Shown: positions 43,311 to 52,643 of the stretch, piece by piece
Layout of the letters: each line of letters opens with the position of its first letter
Position numbering within the stretch: position 1 is the stretch's first letter
Source: Pseudomonas taiwanensis
Lineage (GTDB): Bacteria > Pseudomonadota > Gammaproteobacteria > Pseudomonadales > Pseudomonadaceae
Direction: 5' to 3'
Assembly (NCBI RefSeq): GCF_013393345.1
Contig: NZ_QJRF01000061.1
Span: forward strand, 310,001-374,000
DNA: 64,000 bases
Notes under the pieces: model-generated
The model's input: the letters and a program-made list of their open reading frames with translations, nothing else
Told to the model about the DNA's origin: nothing
Databases searched by the model: none
Made by a program: the position numbers and the translations under genes

Positions 43311-43883
43311 TCAGCTGAACAGGCTCTTGAGGTCGACGTCGGCCTTCTCTGCCTCGCTGAACTCCAGCAGCTCGGCGGCCTTGAAACCGAACAGGCCGGC
43401 GATGATCACGTCCGGGAATTGCTCGATGCGTACGTTGTTCAGGTTCACCGCCTCGTTATACAGCTCGCGGCGATCGGCGATGCCGTTCTCCAGGCCGCTG
43501 ATGCGCTGCTGGAGGAACTGGAAGCTCTCGTTGGCCTTGAGTTGCGGATAGTTCTCCGCCAGGGCGAAGAGCTGCCCGAGGCCGGCGCGCAGGCCGCTTT
43601 CGGCCTGGCCGAGGGCACCGATATCACCCTTCTCGCGGGCGCTGGCCACGGCGTTGCGCGCCGCGATCACGCGCTCCAGGGTGGTGCGCTCGTGCTGCAT
43701 GTACTGCTTGCAGGTTTCCACCAGCTTGGGCAGTTCGTCATGCCGTTGCTTGAGGAGCACCTCGATGTTCGACCAGGCCTTGCCGACACCGTGCTTGAGC
43801 CGCACCAGCGCGTTGTAGAGGATCACCGCATAGGCGGCGACAAGTAGCAGAACCACGATCAGGGCGACGCTGGTCAGACTCAT
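43311..43883 (-). CDS. lemA: LemA family protein
   Basis: 190 residues. N-terminal membrane helix (SVALIVVLLLVAAYAVILYNALV) then the LemA coiled-coil bundle: VGKAWSNIEVLLKQRHDELPKLVETCKQYM, AENYPQLKANESFQFLQQRISGLENGIADRRELYNEAVN, and AAELLEFSEAEK. LemA proteins are membrane anchored with a three-helix bundle; functions are mostly unknown. Co-transcribed with the GIDE-like gene, which starts one base after its stop. Confidence 0.9.
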   Translation of the reverse strand: MSLTSVALIVVLLLVAAYAVILYNALVRLKHGVGKAWSNIEVLLKQRHDELPKLVETCKQYMQHERTTLERVIAARNAVASAREKGDIGALGQAESGLRAGLGQLFALAENYPQLKANESFQFLQQRISGLENGIADRRELYNEAVNLNNVRIEQFPDVIIAGLFGFKAAELLEFSEAEKADVDLKSLFS

Positions 43884-44000
43884 GCAGGCTTCTCCTTCAG
43901 GCTGCGGGTCAAGGGGGCTGCGGCGATTCTAATGGCGTTTGGCCAAGGATGCGGAGACCTCGTACTCAGCTGTTGCAAAACGCCCGAGAACAGCCTTTCC

Positions 44001-44019
44001 AAAAATGAAAATCTTTCGC
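44001..44019 (+). promoter_or_regulatory. Fur-box-like site upstream of icmP
   Basis: AAAAATGAAAATCTTTCGC agrees with the 19-base Fur consensus at 13 positions by my alignment, 67 bases before the icmP start. Iron regulation of the P. aeruginosa icmP region is known to me from the literature; the site itself is inferred. Confidence 0.55.
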
Positions 44020-44085
44020 ATTATGTTGCGGTTTTCATTTGCGCAACTTCACATTGCCATCACCCAGAAGCAAAGGACCTCGCCC

Positions 44086-45420
44086 ATGATTCGTAAGCCC
44101 CTGGCTGCCGCCAGCCTGCTCGCCGTCGCCATTGCCCTCGCCGGTTGCGGTGACGACAAGAAAGAAGCTGCAGCACCGCAAGCCACCGCACCGGCCACCA
44201 CTGCCGCCGCCCCGGCTGCAACCGCCAAGGTCGACGAGGCCGAGGCCAAGAAAGTCGTTGCTCACTATGCCGACCTCGCCCTCGCCGTCTTCACCGACGC
44301 GCACGCCACTGGCGTGAACCTGCAGAAGGCCGTTGACGCCTTCCTCGCCAAGCCTGACGCCGACACCCTGAAGGCAGCCCGTGAAGCCTGGCTGGCCGCT
44401 CGCGTCCCGTACATGCAGACCGAAGTGTTCCGCTTCGGCAACCCGGTGGTCGACGACTGGGAAGGCCAGCTGAACGCCTGGCCGCTGGATGAAGGCCTGA
44501 TCGACTACGTCGCTGGCGACTACCAGCACGCCCTGGGCAACCCCGGCGCCACCGCCAACATCATCGCCAACACCACCATCCAGGTCGGCGAAGAGAAGCT
44601 CGACGTCACCGAAATCACCGGTGAGAAGCTGGCCAGCCTGAACGAGCTGGGCGGTTCCGAAGCCAACGTCGCCACTGGCTACCACGCCATCGAGTTCCTC
44701 CTCTGGGGCCAGGACCTGAACGGCAGCGGCCCGGGTGCCGGCAACCGTCCCGCCACCGACTACGTGGTCGGCGAAGGCGCCACCGGCGGCCACAACGAGC
44801 GTCGCCGCCAGTACCTGAAGGCCGCGACCGACCTGCTGGTTTCCGACCTCGAGTTCATGGTTGGCCAGTGGAAGTCGGGCGTAGCCGACAACTACCGCGC
44901 CAAGCTGGAAGCCGAACCGGCCGAAGCCGGCCTGCGCAAGATGCTGTTCGGCATGGGCAGCCTGTCCCTCGGCGAACTGGCTGGCGAGCGCATGAAGGTC
45001 GCCCTGGAAGCCAACTCCACCGAAGACGAGCACGACTGCTTCAGCGACAACACCCACAACTCGCACTTCTACAACGGCAAGGGCATCCGCAACGTCTACC
45101 TGGGCGAGTACAAAAAGGTCGACGGCACCACCCTGACCGGTCCGAGCCTGTCCTCCCTGGTGGCCAAGGCTGACGCCCAGACCGACACCACCCTGAAGGC
45201 CGACCTGGAAGCCACCGAAGGCAAGCTGCAAGCCCTGGTGGACAGCGCCAACAAGGGCGTGCACTTCGACCAGCTGATCGCCGCCGACAACACCGCCGGC
45301 CAGCAACTGGTTCGTGACGCCATCGCCTCCCTGGTCAAGCAGACCGGTGCCATCGAGGATGCCGCTGGCAAACTCGGCATCACCGACCTGAAGCCGGACA
45401 ACGCCGATCACCAGTTCTGA
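44086..45420 (+). CDS. icmP: Imelysin-family lipoprotein IcmP
   Basis: 444 residues from MIRKPLAAASLLAVAIALAGC, a lipoprotein signal with Cys21; the longer frame to 43939 is rejected. An Ala/Pro/Thr linker (28-48) is followed by the imelysin domain with its GxHxxE motif, GYHAIEFLLWG (His200, Glu203). In P. aeruginosa IcmP was described as an insulin-cleaving metalloproteinase; later work on the family points to iron or haem binding (IrpA/EfeM-like). First gene of a four-gene iron set, with a Fur-like site upstream and its own terminator downstream. Confidence 0.92.
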   Translation: MIRKPLAAASLLAVAIALAGCGDDKKEAAAPQATAPATTAAAPAATAKVDEAEAKKVVAHYADLALAVFTDAHATGVNLQKAVDAFLAKPDADTLKAAREAWLAARVPYMQTEVFRFGNPVVDDWEGQLNAWPLDEGLIDYVAGDYQHALGNPGATANIIANTTIQVGEEKLDVTEITGEKLASLNELGGSEANVATGYHAIEFLLWGQDLNGSGPGAGNRPATDYVVGEGATGGHNERRRQYLKAATDLLVSDLEFMVGQWKSGVADNYRAKLEAEPAEAGLRKMLFGMGSLSLGELAGERMKVALEANSTEDEHDCFSDNTHNSHFYNGKGIRNVYLGEYKKVDGTTLTGPSLSSLVAKADAQTDTTLKADLEATEGKLQALVDSANKGVHFDQLIAADNTAGQQLVRDAIASLVKQTGAIEDAAGKLGITDLKPDNADHQF

Positions 45421-45436
45421 TCGCAGCGGTAACCAG

Positions 45437-45471
45437 AAGCGGATGCGGCCCAGTGCCGCATCCGCTTTTTT
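45437..45471 (+). terminator. Terminator after icmP
   Basis: AGCGGATGCGGC-CCAGT-GCCGCATCCGCT-T6 hairpin. It separates icmP from the next three genes. Confidence 0.9.
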
Positions 45472-45498
45472 GTTTCCGTCTGGTGGGCTGCTTTTCCT

Positions 45499-45594
45499 GT
45501 GGGGGCGAATTCATTCGCTATGCAGGCCGCAGGCCTGCCCTGACGTCGTCTTGGGGCCGCTCCGCGCCCCTTAGCGAATGAATTCGCCCCCACA
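45499..45594. repeat. REP-like palindrome, GAATTCATTCGC family
   Basis: Arms TGTGGGGGCGAATTCATTCGC and complement, with centre TGCAGGCCGCAGGCCTGCCC as at 6949. It fills the gap between icmP and the di-haem gene, together with the terminator. Confidence 0.87.
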
Positions 45595-45709
45595 ATAACC
45601 TCCCATAGGCTTTGGCTTCAGAATGTAAGCCAAACGCAAATCCCTCTTATTCAGAGCCCCCAGTCCTGATAAGCTTGCCGGCCTGTTTATTGCCGACCGG
45701 ACCCCGCCA

Positions 45710-47137
45710 ATGCTCGCTCCACCGGCCTTTCGCCGCCTGTCGCCCCTGCTGCTGGCCCTTGGCCTCAGTGCTTGTGACGACGCGCCGAGGTTCACCCAGG
45801 CCGAGCCCGGCGAGCACCTGTCCGGCGGCGCAGCGACGGTCCGCCAGTTCGACCACAATGCCTTTTCCATGCCTTCGGCCAATCTGATGCCTTCGCGCAG
45901 GCTGGACTTCAGCGTAGGCAACAGCTTTTTCCGCAATCCCTGGGTGATCGCCCCCGCCACGACCACGGCGCGCGACGGCCTCGGCCCCCTGTTCAATACC
46001 AATGCCTGCCAGAACTGCCACGTGAAGGACGGCCGCGGCCACCCGCCAGCCACCGGCGCCAACAACGCCGTGTCAATGCTGGTACGCCTGTCGATTCCAG
46101 CTGACAAGTCGGCCGAACACGCACGGCAGCTCGAGCGCCTGGGCGTAGTGCCGGAACCGGTCTACGGTGGCCAGTTGCAGGACGTGTCGATTCCCGGTGT
46201 CGAGCCCGAGGGCAAGGTCCGCGTCAGCTACGATCCCCTGCCTGTGACCTTCGCCGACGGCACGACAGTGGAGTTGCGCAAGCCCCGCCTGGAAATCTCC
46301 CAGCTCGGCTATGGCGCGATGCATCCCGACACGCTGTTCTCCGCGCGCATCGCCCCGCCCATGATCGGCCTGGGCCTGCTGGAGGCGATTCCGGAAGCGG
46401 CGATCCTCGCCCATGCGGACCCTGATGACGCCAACGGCGATGGCATCCGCGGCCGTGCCAACCAGGTTTGGGACGACGTCGCCGGCAAGACGGTGATCGG
46501 TCGCTTCGGCTGGAAGGCCGGGCAGCCGAACCTGAATCAACAGAATTTTCACGCCTTCTCGGGTGATATGGGCCTGACCACCACTTCGCTGCCGAAGGAC
46601 GACTGCACGGCGACACAGACCGCCTGCAAGGCTGCAGTGAGTGGTGGCGAGCCGGAAGTCAGCGACAACATCCTGTCCCTCGTACTGTTCTACACCCGCA
46701 ACCTGGCCGTACCGGCCCGCCGCGACGTGGACAGCGCGCAGGTGCTGGAAGGCAAGGGCCTGTTCCACCAGGCCGGTTGCCAGTCCTGTCATACCCCGAA
46801 TTTCACCACTGCGGCCGATGCCGCCGAACCCGAGCTGGCCAACCAGGTGATCCGCCCTTACAGCGACCTGCTGCTCCACGACATGGGCGATGGCCTGGCC
46901 GACGGCCGCGCCGAGTTCCAGGCCACCGGCAGCGACTGGCGCACCCCGCCGCTCTGGGGCATCGGGCTGACCGAAACCGTGAGCGGCCATACCCAGTTCC
47001 TGCACGACGGCCGCGCACGCAACCTGCTGGAGGCCGTTCTCTGGCACGGCGGCGAAGCGGAAGCGGCGAAGCAGAAGGTCCTCAAATACGACGCCGAGCA
47101 GCGTGCCGCGCTGCTGGCCTTCCTGAATTCCCTATAA
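45710..47137 (+). CDS. Di-haem oxidoreductase family lipoprotein
   Basis: 475 residues. Lipoprotein signal LLLALGLSACDD (Cys22). Two haem c sites: CQNCH at 100-104 and CQSCH at 357-361. DPDDANGDGIRGRAN (238-252) looks like a calcium-binding loop, as in MauG/CCP-type proteins. This is the DHOR (PF06537) group, sometimes called thiol oxidoreductase. It lies in the periplasm and probably carries electrons for iron or haem handling by the imelysin neighbours. Ten bases separate it from the next imelysin gene. Counterpart of PA4371 by position. Confidence 0.88.
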   Translation: MLAPPAFRRLSPLLLALGLSACDDAPRFTQAEPGEHLSGGAATVRQFDHNAFSMPSANLMPSRRLDFSVGNSFFRNPWVIAPATTTARDGLGPLFNTNACQNCHVKDGRGHPPATGANNAVSMLVRLSIPADKSAEHARQLERLGVVPEPVYGGQLQDVSIPGVEPEGKVRVSYDPLPVTFADGTTVELRKPRLEISQLGYGAMHPDTLFSARIAPPMIGLGLLEAIPEAAILAHADPDDANGDGIRGRANQVWDDVAGKTVIGRFGWKAGQPNLNQQNFHAFSGDMGLTTTSLPKDDCTATQTACKAAVSGGEPEVSDNILSLVLFYTRNLAVPARRDVDSAQVLEGKGLFHQAGCQSCHTPNFTTAADAAEPELANQVIRPYSDLLLHDMGDGLADGRAEFQATGSDWRTPPLWGIGLTETVSGHTQFLHDGRARNLLEAVLWHGGEAEAAKQKVLKYDAEQRAALLAFLNSL

Positions 47138-47147
47138 GGAGCCCTGC

Positions 47148-48212
47148 ATGTTCCGTCCCAAACTGCTGTTCACCAGCCTCGCCGCCCTGGCCCTGGGTGC
47201 CTGCGCCCCGCAGGACCCGCAAGCGCAGACCGCCTCTGCCCTGGCCAAGGACGTGATCCTGCCGACCTACAGCCGTTGGGTCGAAGCGGACCGCCAGCTC
47301 GCTGTCAGCGCTCTGGCCTTCTGCTCCGGCAAGGAAGACCTGGCCAAGGCCCGCGCCGACTTCCTCGCAGCGCAGAAGGCCTGGGCCGAACTGCAGCCGC
47401 TGATGGTCGGCCCGCTGGCCGAAGGCAACCGCGCCTGGCAGGTGCAATTCTGGCCGGACAAGAAGAACCTGGTCGGTCGCCAGGTGGAGCAACTGGTCAA
47501 GGCCCAGCCCAATGTCGACGCCACCTCCCTGGCCAAGGCCAGCGTGGTCGTCCAGGGCCTGTCCGCCTACGAATACATCCTCTTCGACAGCAACCTGGAC
47601 ATGGCCGACAGCGCCCAGAAGGCACGCTACTGCCCGTTGCTGCAGGCCATCGGTGAGCGCCAGAAGTCCCTGGCCGAGGAAATCCTCACCCGCTGGAACA
47701 GCAAGGACGGCATGCTCGACCAACTGAGCAAGTTCCCCAACCAGCGCTACGCAGACTCCCACGAAGCCATCTCCGAGCTGCTGCGCGTCCAGGTCACCGC
47801 CCTGGATACCCTGAAGAAGAAACTCGGCACCCCCATGGGCCGCCAGACCAAGAGCCTCCCGCAGCCGATGCAGGCTGACGGCTGGCGCAGCGATTCTTCC
47901 CTGGAAAGCCTGAGCGCCAGCCTGTCCAGCGCCGAGGCCCTGTGGCTGGGCAAGGACAAGCACGGCATCCGCAGCCTGCTGGGCGATGACCAGAAAGCCC
48001 TGGCCGAGAAGATCGACGCCAGCTACAGCGAAGCTCGCGGCAAGCTGAGCGCCATCAAGCAGCCACTCAGCGAACTGCTGGCCAGCGAAGACGGTCTCAA
48101 GCAGCTCAATGACTTCTACGACAGCCTCGACCGCGTTCAGCGCCTGCACTCCGGCGAACTGGCCAAGGCCCTGAATGTGCAGCTCGGCTTCAACGCCAAC
48201 GACGGTGACTGA
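47148..48212 (+). CDS. Second imelysin-family lipoprotein
   Basis: 354 residues, lipoprotein signal SLAALALGACAP (Cys19). Imelysin fold in helices such as LPTYSRWVEADRQLAVSALAFCSGKEDL and KARADFLAAQKAWAELQPLMVGPLAEGN. The family's GxHxxE motif is changed: VQGLSAYEYILFD, with Ser139 in place of histidine and Glu142 kept. Iron binding may therefore differ from IcmP. Its stop is one base before the DUF1513 start. Counterpart of PA4372. Confidence 0.87.
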   Translation: MFRPKLLFTSLAALALGACAPQDPQAQTASALAKDVILPTYSRWVEADRQLAVSALAFCSGKEDLAKARADFLAAQKAWAELQPLMVGPLAEGNRAWQVQFWPDKKNLVGRQVEQLVKAQPNVDATSLAKASVVVQGLSAYEYILFDSNLDMADSAQKARYCPLLQAIGERQKSLAEEILTRWNSKDGMLDQLSKFPNQRYADSHEAISELLRVQVTALDTLKKKLGTPMGRQTKSLPQPMQADGWRSDSSLESLSASLSSAEALWLGKDKHGIRSLLGDDQKALAEKIDASYSEARGKLSAIKQPLSELLASEDGLKQLNDFYDSLDRVQRLHSGELAKALNVQLGFNANDGD

Positions 48213-48213
48213 G

Positions 48214-49308
48214 ATGCTCCGGCGCCAGGTCCTCACCCTTGCCAGCCTGTTGCTCGGTGCCGTTGGCCTGGGCGGCTGGACCCTGAGCCGCAAGGGCGAA
48301 TCGCCCCTGCTGCTCTCCGCCCGCGACGACGCCGACGGCCAGCATTACGCCGTGGGCTACCGCCTGGACGGCACTCAGGTTTTCGCCACCCGCGTCGGCC
48401 AGCGCTGCCACGACATCGTCGAGCATCCCAGCGAACCGGTGGCGCTTTTCGTAGCCCGTCGCCCTGGCACCGAAAGCTACCTGGTGGATCTGCGCGACGG
48501 CCGCCTGCTGCAGACGCTGACTTCGCAAAAGGACCGCCACTTCTACGGTCATGGCGTCTGGCATCGCGACGGCGAATGGCTCTACGCCACCGAAAACGAC
48601 ACCACCGATCCGGGCCGGGGCATGCTCGGCCGCTATCGCTATCAGTCCGGGCAATTGATCCACGAGGATGAGCTTTCCACCCACGGACTCGGCCCGCACC
48701 AAGTGTCCTGGATGCCTGATGGCGAAACCCTGGTTGTGGCCAATGGCGGTATCCGCACCGAGGCCGAAAGCCGCGTGGAGATGAACCTCGACGCCATGGA
48801 GCCAAGCCTGGTGCTGATGCGCCGCGACGGCAGCCTGCTGTCGAAGGAAACCCTACCGCAGCAGATGAACAGCGTCCGTCACCTGGCCATCGGCGCCGAT
48901 GGCACCGTCGTCGCCGGCCAGCAGTACATGGGCGATGCCACCGATCGGGCCGACCTGGTCGCCATCAAGCGTCCCGGCCAACCGTTCCAGCCCTTCCCTC
49001 TGGAGGACGAACAGCGCCTGGCGATGGTCCAGTACACCGCCAGCGTCGCCATCCACGATGAGCTGCGCCTGGTCGCCCTCACTGCACCACGAGGCAACCG
49101 TTTCTTCATCTGGGACCTGGACAGCGGCGCCGTACGCCTCGACGCACCGCTGCCGGATTGCGCCGGCGTCGGCGCGGTGAAGGACGGCTTCGTCGTCACC
49201 TCCGGCCAGGGCCGCTGCCGCGTCTACGACTGCCGTAGCGAACAGATCATCGCCACGCCGCTGCAATTGCCGGCGAGTTTCTGGGATAACCACCTGCACC
49301 TGGCCTGA
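48214..49308 (+). CDS. DUF1513 beta-propeller protein, exported
   Basis: 364 residues from MLRRQVLTLASLLLGAVGLGGW. The N-terminal segment could be a Tat-like signal (two arginines, RRQ), with no lipobox. Repeating strand units (HDIVEHPSEPVALFVARRPG, FYGHGVWHRDGEWLYATEND, HQVSWMPDGETLVVANGG) predict a seven-bladed propeller. DUF1513 is found next to imelysin genes in many proteobacteria, yet its role is not settled. It ends the iron gene set, followed by a perfect REP palindrome. Confidence 0.86.
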   Translation: MLRRQVLTLASLLLGAVGLGGWTLSRKGESPLLLSARDDADGQHYAVGYRLDGTQVFATRVGQRCHDIVEHPSEPVALFVARRPGTESYLVDLRDGRLLQTLTSQKDRHFYGHGVWHRDGEWLYATENDTTDPGRGMLGRYRYQSGQLIHEDELSTHGLGPHQVSWMPDGETLVVANGGIRTEAESRVEMNLDAMEPSLVLMRRDGSLLSKETLPQQMNSVRHLAIGADGTVVAGQQYMGDATDRADLVAIKRPGQPFQPFPLEDEQRLAMVQYTASVAIHDELRLVALTAPRGNRFFIWDLDSGAVRLDAPLPDCAGVGAVKDGFVVTSGQGRCRVYDCRSEQIIATPLQLPASFWDNHLHLA

Positions 49309-49314
49309 TGCACT

Positions 49315-49378
49315 TGTAGGAGCGAGCTTGCTCGCGAACAGTCCGAGCACATTCTTCGCGAGCAAGCTCGCTCCTACA
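49315..49378. repeat. Perfect REP palindrome, GTAGGAGC family
   Basis: Arms of 24 bases at 49315-49338 and 49355-49378, beginning TGTAGGAGCGAGCTTGCTCG, are perfect reverse complements around a 16-base loop. May also end the transcript of the iron genes. The rest of the gap to 49593 shows no gene. Confidence 0.92.
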
Positions 49379-49592
49379 GAGTCCCCACTTCAAAGCCCCG
49401 CCGCTCCTGGCCTCCTGGCACTTTCGTACCCCACAAATTCCCTGCCCCTGCCCTTCAGCGGCACCTCGCCGTGCCGACTAAGTGAATGCCTGCCCGACAC
49501 GCCCCAACACGCCTTTTCGGCGATCGCACAACTGCAACATTCGTCTGGTAGAGAGCCCACATCTCCTTTCCTTTTCCAAGAGGCGCAACACC

Positions 49593-51224
49593 ATGTCTCT
49601 GCGACGCTCCCTGCGCGGCCAGATCCTCACCCTGCTCGGCGGCAGCCTGCTGCTGCTCCTGCTGATCGCCCTGGCCTGTTTCCACTTCCTCTCCGGCGGC
49701 ATCCAGTCCTATCGCGGCCTGGTGGACGGCACGCTGGAAGCTTCAAGCCTGGTGGATGAGGCCAACCTCGAGTTCAAGGTGCAGGTCCAGGAATGGAAGA
49801 ACGTACTCCTGCGCGGCAAGGACCCGGAGAACCTGAACAAATACTGGAGCCAGTTCGAAGGCCAGGAAGCCAAGGTCCAGGCGGTGCTCGGCAAGCTGCT
49901 GGACAAGACCCGCGACCTCGACGACGGTGCACTGCGGGCGAAGGTGGAGAGCCTGCGCAACGAGCACCGCAACCTCGGCATCGCCTACCGCAAAGGCCGT
50001 GACGCCTTCATCGCGGCGGGCGCTGACCCGGTAGCCGGCGACACTGCGGTCAAGGGCATCGACCGCGCAGCCAGCGAGCAGATGAGCGCCCTGGTGGCCG
50101 AGCTGCATGCCCGTGGCAGCCAGCAATCCGACGCCATCAGCGCCAGCGCCGACAGCACCGTGAGCATCGGCCTGGCGGTCATGCTGCTGTCGAGCATCGG
50201 TATCGGCCTGTTCAGCATCTGGCTGCTCAACCGCAACCTGATCGCCCCCATCAGCACGCTGATCGAACACATCGCCCAGCTCAGCCAGGGCAACTTCGGC
50301 CAACGCGTGGATGCCAGCCGCGAGGACGAACTGGGTCGCCTGGCCGTGGCCGCCAACACCCTGCGCGACTTCCTCGCCGATACCTTCAATCGCCTCAAGC
50401 AGAGCACCACCCAACTGGACAACGCCAGCGGCGAACTCAGCGCCATCGCCAGCCTGATGGCCGAAGGCACCCGTGAGCAGTTCTCCCGCACCGACCAGGT
50501 GGCCACGGCCATGCACGAGATGTCCGCCACGGCCCAGGAAGTCGCGCGCCATGCCGCCGAAGCCGCCGGTGCGGCCGACCAGGCCGACCACTCGGCACAG
50601 CAGGGCGGCGCGGTGATGCAGGCGACTATTCACAGCATCACCGGCATGCGCAGCGAAATCGCCAACACCGCCGACGTGATCCGTCGCCTGGAAAGCGACA
50701 GCGGCCGCATCGGCAAGGTGCTGGAAGTGATCCGCGGCATCGCCGAACAGACCAACCTGCTGGCCCTGAACGCCGCCATCGAAGCCGCCCGCGCGGGTGA
50801 CCAGGGTCGTGGCTTCGCGGTGGTGGCGGATGAGGTACGCACCCTGGCGCAGCGAACTGCCGAGTCCACCGCCGAAATCCACCAGATCATCGACACGGTG
50901 CAGACTGGCGCCCTCAACGCGGTCCGCGCCATCGAGAACGGCCAGAACCGCAGCGAGGAGAGCGTCGCCCAGGTCACCGAGGCCGGCGCCATGCTGCAAC
51001 GCATCACCGATGCGGTCGAAGCCATCCGCGACATGAACCGTCAGATCGCCACCGCGGCGGAAGAACAGACTTCGGTGGCCGAGGACATCTCGCGCAACCT
51101 CACCGAGATCACCGCCATCGCCACCACCAACGACGAGAACGTGCAACGCACCCAGGGCGCCAGCCAGCACCTACACGCTCTTTCCGGCGACCTCACCCAA
51201 CTCACGGCGCGTCTCCACGCCTGA
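49593..51224 (+). CDS. Methyl-accepting chemotaxis protein
   Basis: 543 residues from [21 protein letters not shown]; a start at 49482 is unlikely. Helices TM1 about 9-32 and TM2 about 189-211, with a ~150-residue periplasmic helical bundle between. HAMP follows ([21 protein letters not shown]), then the signalling domain with its conserved hairpin [20 protein letters not shown] and [15 protein letters not shown]. It lacks a C-terminal CheR-binding pentapeptide (ends LTARLHA). Ligand unknown. It lies between the iron genes and mexV, which are adjacent in PAO1 as I recall, so it may be inserted here. Confidence 0.92.
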   Translation: MSLRRSLRGQILTLLGGSLLLLLLIALACFHFLSGGIQSYRGLVDGTLEASSLVDEANLEFKVQVQEWKNVLLRGKDPENLNKYWSQFEGQEAKVQAVLGKLLDKTRDLDDGALRAKVESLRNEHRNLGIAYRKGRDAFIAAGADPVAGDTAVKGIDRAASEQMSALVAELHARGSQQSDAISASADSTVSIGLAVMLLSSIGIGLFSIWLLNRNLIAPISTLIEHIAQLSQGNFGQRVDASREDELGRLAVAANTLRDFLADTFNRLKQSTTQLDNASGELSAIASLMAEGTREQFSRTDQVATAMHEMSATAQEVARHAAEAAGAADQADHSAQQGGAVMQATIHSITGMRSEIANTADVIRRLESDSGRIGKVLEVIRGIAEQTNLLALNAAIEAARAGDQGRGFAVVADEVRTLAQRTAESTAEIHQIIDTVQTGALNAVRAIENGQNRSEESVAQVTEAGAMLQRITDAVEAIRDMNRQIATAAEEQTSVAEDISRNLTEITAIATTNDENVQRTQGASQHLHALSGDLTQLTARLHA

Positions 51225-51465
51225 CCTGACGGCAGGCACAGGGAAGTGCCGCCGCCTCTTGTCCCCTCGATCAGAAAGGTCGGATTCCTGCCCGAACAAA
51301 TTCACCGATCTGACTCGATCTTCAGCGATCTCCGCAGCGCATAAACCGCAAAATACCGAAACGCAACGTTCTGCAATTTCTTGTCTTTGACTTGGTCTAA
51401 CTCTGGTACTAAGGTGCTTCCCTCGCCTATTCCCAGGCCACTCTTCCCTGCCAAGGAACCGGAAT

Positions 51466-52617
51466 ATGTTGCTCCGCCGCATGCTCATCATGCTGGGCGT
51501 CGTTGCCCTCGTGGTGGTCGCCCTTGCTGCCTATAAAGGCTTCTCGATCTACCAGCAGATCCAGCAGTTTTCTGCGCCTCAGCCTCCCATCAGCGTCTCC
51601 GCCGAGAAGGCCGTCGAGCAGCCCTGGCAAAGCCGCCTGCCCGCCATCGGTTCGCTGAAAGCCTTCCAGGGCGTCGACCTCACCGTGGAAGCCAGCGGCA
51701 CTGTCCAGGACGTGCTCTTCCTTTCCGGCGAGAAGATCAAGCTGGGCCAACCGCTGATTCAGATGGACAGCGACGTCGAACGCGCCAGCCTGGCCACCGC
51801 CGAAGCCGAACTGTCCCTGGCCCGCGTCGAGTTTGAGCGTGGCCGCAGCCTGGTCAGCCGGCAGAACATCTCCAAGAGCGAGTTCGACCGCCTGTCCTCG
51901 GAGCTCCAGGCCGCCACTGGCAAGGTTGCCCAGCTCAAGGCCCTGATGGACAAGAAACGCATCGTCGCGCCCTTCGCCGGCACCATCGGCATCCGCCAGG
52001 TGGACGTCGGTGATTTCCTCTCCTCGGGCACCATCATCGCCACCCTGCAGGACCTGAATACTTTGTTCGTCGACTTCTTCCTGCCAGAGCAATCCGCTCC
52101 GCTGCTGAAGGTTGGCCAGAAGGTGCGCATCAGCGTTGCCGCGTTCCCAGGCGAATCCTTCGACGGCGACATCGCCGCGCTCAACCCCAAGGTCGAAGAA
52201 GCCACCCGTAACCTGCAGGTCCGCGCCATGCTGCCGAACCCCGATGGCAAGCTGCTGCCGGGCATGTTCGCCAACCTCGAAGTGCTGCTGCCGGGCGACC
52301 AGGAGCGCGTGGTGGTTTCGGAAAGCGCCATCACCTACACCCTCTACGGCAACTCGGTGTATGTGATCGACGAGAAGAAGAACGCCGAAGGCCAGCCCGA
52401 GAAAGGCCCGGACGGTGAGACTCAGCTGGTGGTGGAACGCCGCTTCGTCGAAACCGGCGAGCGCCGCGATGGCAAGGTCGTAGTCCTCAAGGGCCTCCAG
52501 GCGGGCGAACAGGTGGTGACTTCCGGCCAGCTCAAGCTGGATAACGGCTCCCACGTCGCCATCGCGCCCGACCAGACCCTGTCCAGCAAACCGGACACTC
52601 AAGCCCGCGCCCAATAA
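51466..52617 (+). CDS. mexV: RND efflux periplasmic adaptor, MexV-like
   Basis: 383 residues. N-terminal membrane anchor (MLLRRMLIMLGVVALVVVALAAY), then the adaptor pattern: PWQSRLPAIGSLKAFQGVDLTVEASGTVQDVLF (barrel-sandwich start), a coiled-coil hairpin around SLATAEAELSLARVEFERGRSLVSRQNISKSEFDRL, and IVAPFAGTIGIRQVDVGDFLSSG. The C-terminal part ends in GEQVVTSGQLKLDNGSHV. Partner of the RND pump 26 bases on. No outer-membrane factor gene is in the cluster; MexVW of P. aeruginosa uses OprM. The 240-base gap before it holds no gene. Confidence 0.9.
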   Translation: MLLRRMLIMLGVVALVVVALAAYKGFSIYQQIQQFSAPQPPISVSAEKAVEQPWQSRLPAIGSLKAFQGVDLTVEASGTVQDVLFLSGEKIKLGQPLIQMDSDVERASLATAEAELSLARVEFERGRSLVSRQNISKSEFDRLSSELQAATGKVAQLKALMDKKRIVAPFAGTIGIRQVDVGDFLSSGTIIATLQDLNTLFVDFFLPEQSAPLLKVGQKVRISVAAFPGESFDGDIAALNPKVEEATRNLQVRAMLPNPDGKLLPGMFANLEVLLPGDQERVVVSESAITYTLYGNSVYVIDEKKNAEGQPEKGPDGETQLVVERRFVETGERRDGKVVVLKGLQAGEQVVTSGQLKLDNGSHVAIAPDQTLSSKPDTQARAQ

Positions 52618-52643
52618 GCGACACGCGCGCGAAGGAACGGAAC

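Noticed and set aside
45437..45594. Small RNA gene between icmP and the di-haem gene
   Set aside because: The structure here is explained by a terminator and a REP-type palindrome; no promoter was seen.
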